A stretch of 64,000 nucleotides of DNA from the NCBI GenBank assembly GCA_020205615.1, contig CM035160.1, positions 124,835,605-124,899,604 on the forward strand, given 5' to 3'. The number at the start of each line of letters is the position of its first letter. The first letter of the stretch is position 1. A program made the translations under genes and the position numbers. The notes under the pieces are model-generated. The model was not told where the DNA came from and searched no databases. It saw only the letters and a program-made list of their open reading frames with translations. This stretch comes from Panax quinquefolius (lineage: Eukaryota; Streptophyta; Magnoliopsida; Apiales; Araliaceae). Positions 12,084 through 22,699 of this stretch are shown in pieces.

Positions 12084-12917
12084 CAAATACAATTTGATAA
12101 CATTTAACACATATATAAACTTATAATCATATCCTTTCCCAATTATAGAGATTTACAGAAAAATTGAAAGCCATTTTTCTATTAAAACTTAATGACGTAA
12201 AAGAAGAATTTGGGTTTGGAGAAATTACCCAAACCTTAGATTAGAAGATATGATCGCTGATGATCCTTTCACAAATACCTGTTGATTACACACTCACAAT
12301 CCCCTCAATTCTTAATTCTCTCTCTTTGTGATTGCTTTGTTCTTAGACTTAGAAAAATAGGAAATAAAAGCATACGTAATATAACAAAGGAAAAAGGGAA
12401 CTGATGCGCATAATGGTCAGTTAACCCAGTCATGGTTAACTGCTAATAACTCCCACTAAGGCCATGTTTGGCTAGGCTTAATACCTTTCAAAATCATTTA
12501 ATTTAATAAAGCTTTATCATATAGTTTAATTAATGTCATACTCCTTCATAAAATAAATCAATATTTTATTTAATTTACTTTAAATAAAATATAATAAATT
12601 CTCATAAATTCACATAGTCACATAATTAAATTTCTCATAAATAAATAATGTCAAATTATTAACTTTCTAATTAATAATTAAATTAATTAAAATACATTAG
12701 GCTTATTTAGTATTTCTTTTAATACAATAAGCTCACATAATTACATATATCGAATAATAAAATTCTCTACATTAATTTAATAAATGTAACACATATAATT
12801 AAATTAATCTACCACAATTTTATCAATTAATTATTTAATCTAATAATTAAATCATCAAAAATATTTATTTAATTTAATAAATATTAAAATTAAATTACAA
12901 AAATCTCGTTCGTCACA

Positions 12918-12953
12918 TCATTCCCCCCTTAAAAGGATTCTGTCTCCAGAATC
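12918..12953 (-). promoter_or_regulatory. Second polypurine tract and hairpin inside the B LTR
   Basis: On the minus strand: hairpin GATTCTG-GAGA-CAGAATC (12953-12936), CCTTTTAAGGGGGGAATGA, then TGTGACGAACG. This is what normally stands immediately before an LTR, yet it lies about 62 bases inside the LTR. The same block is at 54896-54931 in the other LTR. It looks like an ancestral LTR border swallowed when priming moved to the upstream duplicate at 12981-13015. Confidence 0.8.
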
Positions 12954-12980
12954 ACGACTCAATAAATTCAACCCGTTAGA

Positions 12981-13015
12981 TTCTCCCCCCTTACAAAGAT
13001 TCTGTCCCCAGAATC
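12981..13015 (-). promoter_or_regulatory. B polypurine tract and hairpin used for the present LTR
   Basis: On the minus strand: hairpin GATTCTG-GGGA-CAGAATC (13015-12998), then CTTTGTAAGGGGGGAGAA ending directly at the LTR start (TCTAACGGG here, TGTAACGAG in the other copy). It lies about 30 bases after the pol stop codon at 13046. Confidence 0.8.
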
Positions 13016-13045
13016 GCTTACACATGATTAAGAATATAAATGAGG

Positions 13046-13480
13046 TTAATTCTTCATCATATTCTCTTCGAGTTCCCACGTAGCTTCTTCAGCGTTGTGG
13101 TTCCTCCAAATTACCTTAACAGAAGGTATTACTTTATTTCGAGAACTTGTTCTTTTCTACGACAATTTGAACAGAATTTCTTCGTAAGATAAGTCTTTTT
13201 CAAAATGTAGGGGTTCGTATTCAACGACGCACTTGTAATCGGGTTTGTAGGGTCGAAAATGTAAACATGGATGACGTTATGGACATTCTCGAAGTCATTG
13301 GAGGTAGGGCTACCTCGCACGCAGAACTTCTCCGATTCTTCTCAGTACTTCAAATGGTCCAATGAATCTTGGGCTTAATTTCTTTTTCTTTCCGAACCTG
13401 ATCTTTCCCTTCCAAGGAGAGACCTTTAAGAACACATAACTACCTGCCTCAAACTCAACATTTTTACGATGTGAATCAAA
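13046..13480 (-). pseudogene. pol: B integrase C-terminus and chromodomain
   Basis: The end of pol, read on minus, keeps pieces of the GPF/Y module and a chromodomain. Its last residues are VIWRNHNAEEATWELEE, followed by a TAA whose last base is 13046. The preceding RRKEQVLEIK corresponds to the family's DRKEQVLRNK. A frame at 13129-13320 covers only part of this and includes shifted sequence. In chromoviruses this domain guides integration into heterochromatin. Frameshifts separate it from the integrase core. Confidence 0.7.
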
Positions 13481-13489
13481 GATATTTCT

Positions 13490-14490
13490 TACGTTTCATC
13501 TTGAGAAATGCTACCACCGTAGGTTTCTGGATAACTTTGACTATTTCTGCTATCTGCTGTACCAATTCTGGCCCTAGGAATTGTCGTTCGCCAACTTCAT
13601 CCCAATAAAGTGGAGTTCTTCACTTTCTACTGTATAACGCTTCATAAGGCGGCATGCCTATACTAGCGTGGTGACTGTTGTTGTAGCCGAACTCTACTAA
13701 CGGTAGGTGATCATCCCAATTTCCTTTAAAGTCCATCACACAGGCTCTTAGCATATCTTCTAAGGTCTGAATCGTTCATTTGCTTTGTCCGTCTGTTTGA
13801 GGGTGGTATGTCGTGCTCATTCGCAACTGTGTACCCATGCATTCTTGTAGAAGTTTCTAGAAGTTTGATGTAAAGCGCGGATCTCTATCAGAAACAATTG
13901 ACACCGGCACTCTGTGCCTCGAAACAATCTCTTTTACGTATAGTCTCGCCAACTGATCTAAGTTGAATCTTATTTTTTTCGGAAGGAAGTGTGTGGATTT
14001 CGTCAGTCGATCAATGATAACCCATACTGCGTCGTAGCCTTTCTGAGTCGTCGGAAGGCCAACCACGAAGTCCATTGTAATATGTTCCCATTTCTTTTCC
14101 GGGATCTCTAACGGTTGTAGCAATCCACTCGGTCTCTGATGCTCTGCTTTTACTTTTTGATAGGTCAGACATTTGGCAACACACTCTGCAACATCTCGTT
14201 TTAAATTTGGCCACCAGAAATGTTATCGAAGATCTTGGTACATTTTGGTACTACCAGGGTGAATCGAATATCGTGAACTATGAGCCTCGCCCAAAATTTC
14301 TACCTTAATTTCTTGTACTGGTGGTACCCAAATTCTGCTCTCAAATCTCAGTATTCCTTCCTTATCCATTTTAAATCTCGGTTCAGTTCCTTCAGATATC
14401 TTCTTTGTCACCTTTTTACATTCTTCATCCTGAAGCTGAGCCTCCTTAACTTTATTAAGTAGGGTTGCACCAGATTGCATTTGAAATAGC
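13490..14490 (-). pseudogene. pol: B integrase (zinc-binding and catalytic core)
   Basis: Read on minus. The 14223-14699 frame ends in the integrase N-terminal zinc-domain start ([18 protein letters not shown]). A frame change near 14220 separates the CxxC part. The core at 14123-13857 has the first catalytic Asp in [10 protein letters not shown] and the second in [11 protein letters not shown]. The region to about 13640 continues with [13 protein letters not shown] residues and the catalytic Glu segment in another frame. A full protein would join viral DNA to the host chromosome; this copy is broken by several stops. Confidence 0.8.
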
Positions 14491-14499
14491 TTCTCATCA

Positions 14500-15060
14500 A
14501 TCTCCATAGGATACTTCACTTCCAATTCCAGTTTCTCCATTTCTGCAATTAGCTCATCCTGAGCAGTCAACATCATCAACTTCTCTCGACCCTTTCTACT
14601 TAAGGCATCGGAAACGACATTCGCCTTACCCGGATGGTATAAAATCTCACAGTCGTAATCCTTAATTAATTCCAACCATCTTCTTTGACTCATATTCAAA
14701 TCCTTCTGTGTGAAAATATATTTCAGACTCTTGTGGTCCGTATATATTTCAAACTTCTCCCCCGTAGAGGTAGTGCCTCCAAATTTTCAAAGCAAAAACA
14801 ATCGCAGCTTAACTCCAAGTCGTAGTTTGGATATCCTTCTCGTAATCTTTCAATTGTAAGGATGCATACGCAATGACTTTTCCATTTTGCATCAAGACAT
14901 AGCCAAGTCCTTTATGTGACGATCACTATAAATAACAAAATTTCAGATCATCCGAGAAGAGATAACACAAAGCCAGACTCAACCTCTTCTTCAATTCTTG
15001 AAAACTTTCCTCACACTTATCCGGCCCAAACAAATTTCATGACTTTTCGAGTTAAATTCG
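14500..15060 (-). pseudogene. pol: B RNase H domain
   Basis: Between reverse transcriptase and integrase, the minus strand gives RNase H pieces in shifting frames. They end in the family signature [20 protein letters not shown] followed by [19 protein letters not shown] at 14699-14570. RNase H degrades the RNA strand of the hybrid and leaves the polypurine primer. The upstream part, about 14700-15000, is recognisable only in fragments. Confidence 0.7.
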
Positions 15061-15800
15061 TTAGTGGAGTTGCGATCTTGGAAAAATCTTGAATGAATCT
15101 TCTATAATATTCTGCCAATCCAAGAAAACTTCGTACTTCCAACGGCGTCCTCGACTGATCCCAGTTAATCACGGCTTCGACTTTGGAGGGATCTACCAAA
15201 ATTCCATTTTTATCGATCACGTGCCCAAGAATTACACTCGTTCAATCCAAAATTCGCATTTCAAAAACTTGGCATACAACGTTTCCCTTCTCAATACTTC
15301 CAATGTTAATCTCAAATGCTCTTCATGTTCTTCCTTGGTTTTCGAATAGACCAAAATGTCATCTATAAATACCACTACGAACTTGTCCAAAAACGGCTTG
15401 AACACACCATTCATTAGTCCCATAAATGCTGCAAGAGCATTCGTAAGACCAAACGACATTACTAAAATTTGTAGTGACCATATTGCGTTCTGAATGCTAT
15501 CTTCGGTACATCCTCTGGCCTCACCTTTAGTTGGTGATAACCGCTTCTCAAGTCTATCTTGGAAAAGTATCTCGCTCCATTCAATTGATCAAATAGGTCA
15601 TCGATCCTCGGTAATGGATATCTGTTCTTAATCGTGACCTTATTCAGTTCTCTGTAGTCAATGCAAAGTCGCATCGATCAGTCCTTCTTTTTCACAAATA
15701 ACACCGGTGCTCCCCATGGCGATACGCTCGGTTGAATGTACTTTTTGTCCAACAATTCTTGTAGTTGTACCATTAGTTCTTTCATCTCTACTGGTGCTAT
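15017..15800 (-). pseudogene. pol: B reverse transcriptase
   Basis: Read on minus: [20 protein letters not shown] and [20 protein letters not shown] at 15674-15462; the palm segment [20 protein letters not shown] and catalytic box [13 protein letters not shown] (FIDD variant of YVDD) at 15459-15232; then FLGLAEYYRRFIQDFSKIAT at 15220-15017. Frames differ between segments (breaks near 15461 and 15225), so no complete enzyme can be made. Upstream pieces near 15720-15790 match the GAPVLFV region. The plus-strand frames at 15707-16135 are shadows. Confidence 0.85.
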
Positions 15801-16248
15801 TCGTTATGGTGCCTTTAATATTGGAGCGGTTCCGGGAGCCAAATCGATCACGAAATCTACCTCTCTATCTGCTGGAAGTCCTGGCAAATCGTCTGGAAAT
15901 ACGTCGACGAAATCCCTCACAATCGGTATTTCTTCTACCTTTGGATTCTCTTTTCGACTATCGACTATGTAAGCTAAGTATTCTACACAGCCTTGTCTTA
16001 ATAACTTTCGGCTCGCATCATCGTCGACAACGACTTGCTTTCAGGCGACTTCTTACTATAAAACACAACCTTTCGACAGTCATAAGGTTAATACGCTTCT
16101 TTTGGCAATCAATTACTGACCTCGTAATTGAATAACCAGTCCATGCCCAATATAACATCAAATTCCCCAAGTCGAATAGGGATAAGATCTACGTTCATGA
16201 TATTATCCTTAATATCCACTCTATAGTATGTATGCATTTTAACATGGA

Positions 16249-16458
16249 TTATTTCTCTATTCGCATAATTTCTATGTTCATGGGGTAATCCAATTCATCC
16301 TTAGGAAAATCTAAATTCTTGGCAAAGTCATCGGATATAAATGAACAAGTAGCACCCGAATCAAATAAAACATAAGCATTACCTTTATTGATCGGAATGA
16401 TACCTAACACCACACGAGATCTGAATCGCATCTCAGACCGCCATGTTGAAAGTCCCAA
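16249..16458 (-). pseudogene. pol: B protease
   Basis: A 69-residue minus-strand frame contains the retropepsin active site LFDSGATCSFIS (Asp-Ser-Gly variant), preceded by NKGNAYV and followed by a typical LDFPKDELDYP stretch. The flap and the closing part (about 16130-16200, with ...GMDWL...) are in other frames. It lies between the gag tail and reverse transcriptase as in all Gypsy elements. It would cleave the gag-pol polyprotein inside the particle. Confidence 0.8.
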
Positions 16459-16646
16459 GGCGGTCGATCGGCTTTTATTGCGGTTGGTCCGGTGATAGTT
16501 AAGGCATTTCCACCTGTTGTTTCCCAGATTTCCTCGATCCCCGACCCTCCCGATCCCTTCTTAGACGGTCTCTTGCCAGATGGTCCTTGAACCCTGAAGT
16601 GAAACAAGCACCCTTCTTTGGGTTTGGACAAGTTAGGTCTTTATGT
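16404..16646 (-). pseudogene. gag: B gag C-terminal tail (downstream of C1 insertion)
   Basis: The minus strand from 16646 continues the zinc knuckle cut at 26074: CYNCGQEGHI lies on the far side of C1 and KDLTCPNPK on this side, so the knuckle reads through once the 9.4 kb insert is ignored. The following KEGCLFHFRVQGPSGKRPSK is a basic linker typical between gag and protease. It overlaps the protease frame at 16404-16458. Confidence 0.8.
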
Positions 16647-17897
16647 TGTAAGACCGAAAATTTTTTTAAATAAAAGGAATTTCCTTTATTTATTATTTTG
16701 AAATAGTAAGGGTTGATTTGATTAATGTGGATAGTTAAGGGTTAAATACGTAAATATTTCAAAATAAGCAAGTGGTTATAAAATATTCATTTTTTGTCGG
16801 GGAATATTCGTTTGGTCGTGGAATGGAAATGGAATATTCGTTTTGTCGTGGAATATTAAATGCTGGGAATATTCGCGCACTGTGACCCATGTATGGGCCC
16901 CATAACTGAAAGCAATTGGATGAGAAAATGACAAAGTTTGGGTGGTTATAAATAATTGGCGTAGTTATTACTAGAATAAGACCGTTGGAATACCAAGTGG
17001 TTAAAATACTGAATGTCTGGCGTGGTTGCATAAAGAAGATACTCACCAGATTGATAAAGATTGTTGAATTATTGATTAAAGACGTAAGATGGCACTACTC
17101 AATAATTTTCATAGTAGTTCTTATTCAATATTTTATTTTATTGATTCAATAATTGTTGCGTTGATATTTTATATTATTATTGTTTCAATAATTGTCATCG
17201 CATTGATATTTCCCATTATCGGATCAATAATTCATATTATTTGAATAATATTATTAGATAACATTATTGGCAATGTCTAGAAAGTTACATCTAAGGAGAG
17301 GTTTGGTCACCTAATTTGCGCCAAGAAGGAGAGATCCTTTATGGAAAGCCCCTCTTCTCTGAGGAGCGATTTGGTTGTCATAAATGTGATTACGTAATAT
17401 TATTTGTGAATAATTAATTATTGATTCATATGATAAGGAAATATTTATTTTATATGAATATAAATGATGGATTTATTTATGTGGTTATTAATGAAGGAAT
17501 TAATGCTGAGATGTTTTATTTGTATTTTGTCGGATTGGAGGTATTAAAAGATCAAATCGGTGTTATTACAGCTTTATTGTGTGAGTTATAATATTTAATC
17601 CAACCGTTGGATCGTTGTAATTTTTGGATATGTTATACATATATAAGTTGAGTATATGTCCACAAATTTTGAACCGTTAAAAATGCACGAATGATTTGTT
17701 GTGAATTTTAAGAGGTGTCGGATTCGGAAATTAGGGTTATAATTGATTTTGGTGGAAAATTCTAGAATTGAGTGGGCCCCACTTGTGGTTGGTGAAGAAA
17801 TGTGCTGAATTTTATTTCAAATGTGGTGGGTGGCAATAGTAGCAGGTAAAGCCATCGTGTAGCGAGTCAAGTCTGCCTTGACGGGCTAACATTTTCC

Positions 17898-17905
17898 TAT
17901 TAATA
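17898..17905 (+). promoter_or_regulatory. Altered TATA box in C1 5' LTR
   Basis: TATTAATA in the context TTTTCCTATTAATAGAGGG. The 3' LTR at 24641 and both C2 LTRs have TATAAATA in the same place. The inserted T should weaken the promoter that would drive the full-length RNA. Confidence 0.6.
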
Positions 17906-18184
17906 GAGGGCTAAGTTAGAATTGAAAATCACACACGTAAACAAAGTTTTCTCTTTCTCTCTATATTATTGAGCGTATTTTGTGAGTATTTAGATACTTT
18001 GAGAGTTGCTATTCAAGACAAGTTTCATTCAAAGATCATCACTTGACCTTTCCTTCCGGAAATCTCGATTCTTTGAGGTAAGGGATATTATTTTTTTTCA
18101 GAATGATATTATTTCTTCAATATCATTATGCTTTGAAATGTTGATCTGAAGTTTTTATCAAATTTTGAACTTTTTCATGTCGGG

Positions 18185-18254
18185 GTTACTATTCATGAGT
18201 TACTATTCATGAGTTACTATTCATGAGTTACTATTCACGAGTTACTATTCACGA
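18185..18254 (+). repeat. 14-bp minisatellite in C1 5' LTR
   Basis: GTTACTATTCAYGA is repeated at 18185, 18199, 18213, 18227 and 18241, with further ACTATTCACG words up to 18390. The 3' LTR has about four copies (24918-24973), so copy number changed between the two LTRs. Confidence 0.9.
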
Positions 18255-18622
18255 GTAGTATTATTCATGAAGCGTGAAAATGTTTTTTTTGTGGAATTTC
18301 TATCTTTTGGTGTTGGAGTTACTATTCACGATCATGACTTTATTCACGATATCTGACTATTCACGATACTCATGACTATTCACCTAAAAATAAAATTTCT
18401 TCTTTTCGTCTAAAATATCTATTCGGATACTAGCTTTGATTGTATCCATGTTTTGATCATTCTTGAATTTTACACCACTATGATTATTTTTGAGGTATTT
18501 TTGACGTGGATAAAACCAAGTATGAATCCTTAATCCTTAATCCTTGTCATTTTGTTTCATTTGGATTCGTTCTTTAAAATATTTTTCATCATCCTCGGTC
18601 TTAAATGATGATGTTATTGAAT

Positions 18623-18807
18623 ATCTTTGGCCCGTAGTGCAAAGATGAATGATTTGAAGAATATCTTTGGCTGTCAGAGTGCAAAGATGAGCAGTGTTTA
18701 AATGAACATGACCGATGATGAATATCTTTGGCCTTTAGTGCAAAGATGAGCAGTGTTGAGATGAACATGACCGATTGATGAATATCTTCGCACTGTAGTG
18801 CAAAGAT
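18623..18807 (+). repeat. Tandem stem-loops in C1 5' LTR
   Basis: The stem ATCTTTG/CAAAGAT recurs at 18623-18646, 18663-18688, 18724-18747 and, with one mismatch, 18784-18807. The loop is similar to GCCYGTAGTG. Spacing is 40, 61 and 60. The set is kept in the 3' LTR (about 25340-25530) and in C2 (43913-44040 and 51107-51240). It lies downstream of the TATA position, so transcripts should contain it. Confidence 0.85.
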
Positions 18808-19364
18808 GAATATTTGATTTGAGATGAATATTGATTGATGTTCTGAGGATAAAATATTGATGATGGACCGTTAAATTCATAGATTATAGTAGATTTCATT
18901 CTCTACGTAACTCTTCTATGAATTATTATTTCACTGCGAATATTGATCCGAAACTTGTTGTCTATTGTATTCTATCGATTTTTCCTGTTGGAGACTAACG
19001 ATAATTTGTTGTATATTATCTTAGTCATAACATTCTTTATTGGGCTAGTTGAGCTCACCCTTTTCCTTGTTGTTCCATTTTTCTTCTCGGGAGGCGAGAA
19101 TGTAGCGCGAGTACTAGTCGGGGTATGGAATGAAGGTTCTAGAGAGAGTTGTTTAGTAGTCCTCACCATTATTGTAAAATAATGTATCAATAAATGTGAT
19201 GAGGATTTATTTGAGTATAAATATTGTCTAGAAGATAATATTTGTATTTAAACTCACAGCTTTTATTGTTGTGATAATAAAGTTGTAGTTGTTTACGCAT
19301 TCATGTATTTGGTGACTCGAGAATGGGTTGGATGGAATGGACCTATTTTGGGGTCGTCACGGCT

Positions 19365-19375
19365 TGGTATCGAGC
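19365..19375 (+). other. C1 primer-binding site
   Basis: TGGTATCGAGC stands three bases after the LTR end. It is the initiator-Met-tRNA type TGGTATCAGAGC with a base lost. It is followed by TTAGGGATATGATCTC, also found (inverted, 50555-50580) in C2. Confidence 0.75.
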
Positions 19376-19548
19376 TTAGGGATATGATCTCTGGCGGAGA
19401 TCGGGAATAGAACTAGGAGGGAGAGATGAGTAAATCCTTCGCTAAAGTGTGTCCTACCTAAGCTTATTTGTTAGTTGGTCAAGATATAGGGATATTATGT
19501 GATTGATTTCCTTAATTAACCCTTGTTTTATGACAAAGAATGGTGAGA

Positions 19549-20690
19549 ATGTCGTGAGAATATTAATAGTGGTGTAAATGAGACCGTGGAGATGCTGTAC
19601 TCACCAACGAGGAGAACGTGCAACAGTCAGTGGCAATGTACCTCCTATGAACAACACCACCGGCGGATGATGAACGAGGAATGTTTAGAAGTTTTTTGCG
19701 GTTCATGCAAAATCGCACGAGGAGACTCGTGTTCAAAATATAGGAGGAGATGATAGCAATTCACGGTGGTCACGGCCCAAGCCGATTCAAAGAGTTGGGA
19801 CCACCGAACTGGGAAAGCCAGATCCGATCGTGGCGGAAACATGGGTCAAGCAAATTACCAAGATATTCGATGTCTTGGGATGCACGATGGAATGAAAGTT
19901 CCATTTGCTACTTTTATGTTCCGTGGCAGGCAGACATGGTGGGGAATCGTGAAGCGCACTCCATTCATTGCACTCAAAGATGTCATGGGAGACGTTTGAA
20001 AGCAGTTCAATGACAAGTACTTCCCCGAAAGTATTCGTCATATGAAGGAAGTGGAGTTTATTAGACTAGAGAGAATAACATGGCGGTGTCCCAAAGACGA
20101 GGGCGTAAGTTCGCGGAGTTATCCAGTTTGCACCTCATTTGGTGGAGAATGAGGAACGTATGGCGCGGATGTTTCTGAGAGGTTTGAAACCCGACATACG
20201 TCAGTATCTCATTTCTCATAAATTTTCTCTATTCAGATGTTGTCAACAGGGCTCAGTTGTTAGAGCGAGATAACGAGTACGTTCAACCGAGGGACCATAA
20301 CCGTGGATCATACCAAAGATAGCAATCATCGTAATAACGATAACCAAAGTGGAGAAAGAAGAGTACGGACAAAAGCGGTAACCACTACGGTGGTAATCGT
20401 GGCCATGAAAATAGAAGAAGCGAGTCTGGGAGGAGATTTTAAAAGAGGAGATTCAACAACGACCATGTGAAGACGTCGGTAAAAGAGTGAATCGGTTCCA
20501 AGGAGGAGAAAGACCATCTGGTCGTATGTTACAAATGCGGAAAGAGGGACATATCACCAAACCCCCCACAACAGTTCAAGGTATGCTATAATTGTGGAAA
20601 GGAAGGACATATCGCTCGAGATTATACGAGAGCAAAACCTAGTTCAATGGGACGGTGACTCAAAAGATCGTCCCGTAAAAGTCAAAGTCA
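19549..20690 (+). pseudogene. gag: C1 gag
   Basis: The start region ATGTCGTGA at 19549 corresponds to ATGTCGACTAAG of C2 and is stopped at codon 3. Capsid pieces follow in changing frames: FKELGPPNWES near 19790, KQITKIFDVLGC, VPFATFMFRG (19900), then ENEERMARMFLRGLKPDIRQ at about 20148-20206. Two zinc knuckles lie at 20527 (CYKCGK, then damaged) and 20584 (CYNCGKEGHIARDY, last Cys changed to Tyr). Many indels and stops; not translatable as a whole. Confidence 0.8.
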
Positions 20691-20699
20691 ACGATTCTC

Positions 20700-21410
20700 G
20701 GAAGAGCGTTTGTCGTGACCGATCAAAATACGAGGAACCCGAACGAAGTTAGCACGGGTTAGTTAATTATAAATTCTTGCGATGTTTATACCTTACTAGA
20801 ACCTGGGTTCTACCCATTCTTTATCTCTCTTGCTTGCGCTCAACGTTTGAACTTGACTACGGAGAAATTAGACTTTGACCTATTTATGGAGACTCGTTAG
20901 AGAAACTTTCATTACATCCGTTGTTTAAAAATCTTGTTTGATTCAAGTTGGCACCATTACCTTACCTATTGACCTTATCTCTTTAAAGATACTTGCTTTT
21001 GGGGATTGATTGGTTAACTACTCATCATGCCAAAATTGATTGCTTTTGTAAGGTTGTTAGTTTTCATATTCCTAAGCAACCTGTTATTCGAACTCAAGCA
21101 GTCAAACCATTGTAGTCAAACATTTTCATATCAAGCCATGAAGTCATTCGTTTATTACGGATGTCAAGTTTTCTTAGTCCATGTTATGGATTTGAATAAA
21201 GACACGTCAGATTTGAATAATATTCTTGTTGTTATTGATTTTCCCTGACGTATTTCCTGAAGAATTTATTGGCTTACTCCCAAAGACTGATATTAAATTT
21301 TGTATCGACTTTGAACCCCAGACAAAACTCATTTCTAAAATCTCATATCGAATGGCTCCTATTGAACTTCAAGGAGTTAAAAATTCAACTATAGAATTTG
21401 GTACATGAGC
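20700..21410 (+). pseudogene. pol: C1 protease and reverse transcriptase stub
   Basis: The protease region near 20785-21060 reads LLEPGFYPFF where C2 has LLDTGATHSF, so the catalytic Asp and Thr are lost. A frame at 21027-21248 covers the protease end. It is followed at 21226-21408 by the N-terminal reverse transcriptase stretch DVFPEEFIGLLPKTDIKFCI. Sequence homologous to the palm and catalytic FIDD box is absent: after 21410 the text jumps to a connection region (GYYRRYVEGYSRIAIPL at about 21595). C1 cannot make a polymerase. Confidence 0.75.
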
Positions 21411-21589
21411 CTTTATCTTGTGACTTCCTTTGTGGAATTCACCTAAGCCAGACTCTCTGTAAGGGACGTCATATTCGTGCGATAGTAAACTGATAGGTGT
21501 CATTGTGACGTGCTATCCAAGGTTGGGATATGAGTCACAGTTGAGAACAACCTAAGTCGGTAATCTAAAATGCGTAGTTTTCAGGCTTA

Positions 21590-22640
21590 GTTGGTTATTA
21601 TCGGAGATACGTTGAAGGATATTCTCGAATCGCTATTCCATTAACGAATGACTCGTAGAGATACAAAATTCGAATGGAGCAAGGAATGTGGGAAGAGCTT
21701 GAAGAACTCAAGAGGAGACTCATTTCAAAGACATGTTACGACCATGCCATCCTCGGAAAAGCGAACGTGGTAGGTGGCGTGTTGAGTAGAAGATCGTATA
21801 CAAGTACGAGTACGATATTGTCAAAGACTAATTTCGTATAATTTACAAATAATAGAGATGGAGATGAAAACTCTAGGTATCCACGTGATGATATACGAGT
21901 ATAATCGACTTTAGTTAAAGTTCGCTCAAGCCACCGCATTCCGGAATCGATGCGTATATGAAGAAGAAAGTACAAGAAGGAGTTATTCCTAAGCGAGAAT
22001 TGATAAAGAAGGAATACTTCGAGTCCACTCTAGACTTTGTGTTCCTAACGACTCTGATTTGAGGTACAAGATTATGATGGAGGCACACAATACACCATTT
22101 GCAATCCATCCGGAAGTACTAAAATGTATCGTGATCTTGACATACATTTTGGTGGAATAATATGAAAGAGAGATTGCAAAGTTTATCTCGATGTGTTTAA
22201 CTTGCCAATGTGTAAAGGCGGAGCATCTAGTACCTAAGGGTCCGTTGCAACCACTTGAGATTCCGGAATGGAAGTGGGAACACATTACCATAGATTTCGT
22301 TACGGGTCTTCCTACGGTTTCTCAAGGCATCAATGCTATTTGGGTTATTGTTGATAGATTAACCAAGTCTATTCATTTCTTGCCGATACGGGAGACTTAT
22401 TCCCTTGAACGTCTTGCTAGTATGTACGTGAATGAGATTGTGAGGTTGCATGGCATGCCTGTATCCATAGTTTCGGATAGTGACCCAAGATTCACTTCAT
22501 GATTTTGGGTTAGAAAGCTATGGAGCACGCAATTTACGATTGATTTGGCATACCATCCTCAAACGGATGGACAATCGAAAGGACTACTCAAACTCTTGAA
22601 GATATATTAAAACTCGTGTCCTAGATTTCAAAGGAAGTTG
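21590..22640 (+). pseudogene. pol: C1 integrase with connection remnant
   Basis: After the connection remnant, a trace of the VVGGVLSRRSY hinge (about 21766) leads to integrase. The clearest part is 22191-22502: zinc-domain CLTCQ, first Asp in ITIDFVTGLP, second in VSIVSDSDPRFTS, then a stop (TGA at about 22500). The segment YHPQTDGQS with the catalytic Glu follows at about 22551 in another frame. The first part of the zinc domain (NPSGSTKMYRDL) sits near 22100. Confidence 0.8.
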
Positions 22641-22699
22641 GGATAAGTACTTGCCATTGGTGGAATTCTCATACAACAATAGTTATTAAACAAATATAG

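Larger units (their letters stand above)
10121..12980 (-). repeat. B 3' LTR
   Basis: It runs from TGTGACAACCCC (10121) to CCCGTTAGA (12980) and is collinear with 42332-43362 plus 53163-54958. The inner border is shown by the other LTR, which ends CTCGTTACA at 54958 just before target duplication TATTA. It contains a TA microsatellite (12039-12082) and, near its inner end, an extra polypurine tract and hairpin (12918-12953). Confidence 0.88.
16647..19361 (+). repeat. C1 5' LTR
   Basis: It is collinear with 23375-26073. The last base is G where the 3' LTR has A. The TATA position reads TATTAATA at 17898 instead of TATAAATA in the 3' copy. It holds a 14-bp minisatellite (18185-18254) and a series of stem-loops (18623-18807). 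Differences from the 3' LTR fall in short patches between long identical runs. Confidence 0.9.

Noticed and set aside
11862..12110. Ile-Tyr repeat protein
   Set aside because: Translation of the TA microsatellite; absent from the other LTR. The same applies to 33626-33811.
15707..16135. 142-codon plus-strand frame
   Set aside because: Antisense to reverse transcriptase and protease of B; shadow of the coding strand.
19750..20013. Separate small genes overlapping on plus strand (19750-20013 and 19766-19999)
   Set aside because: Both are frames of one broken C1 gag; residues match gag in alternating frames.
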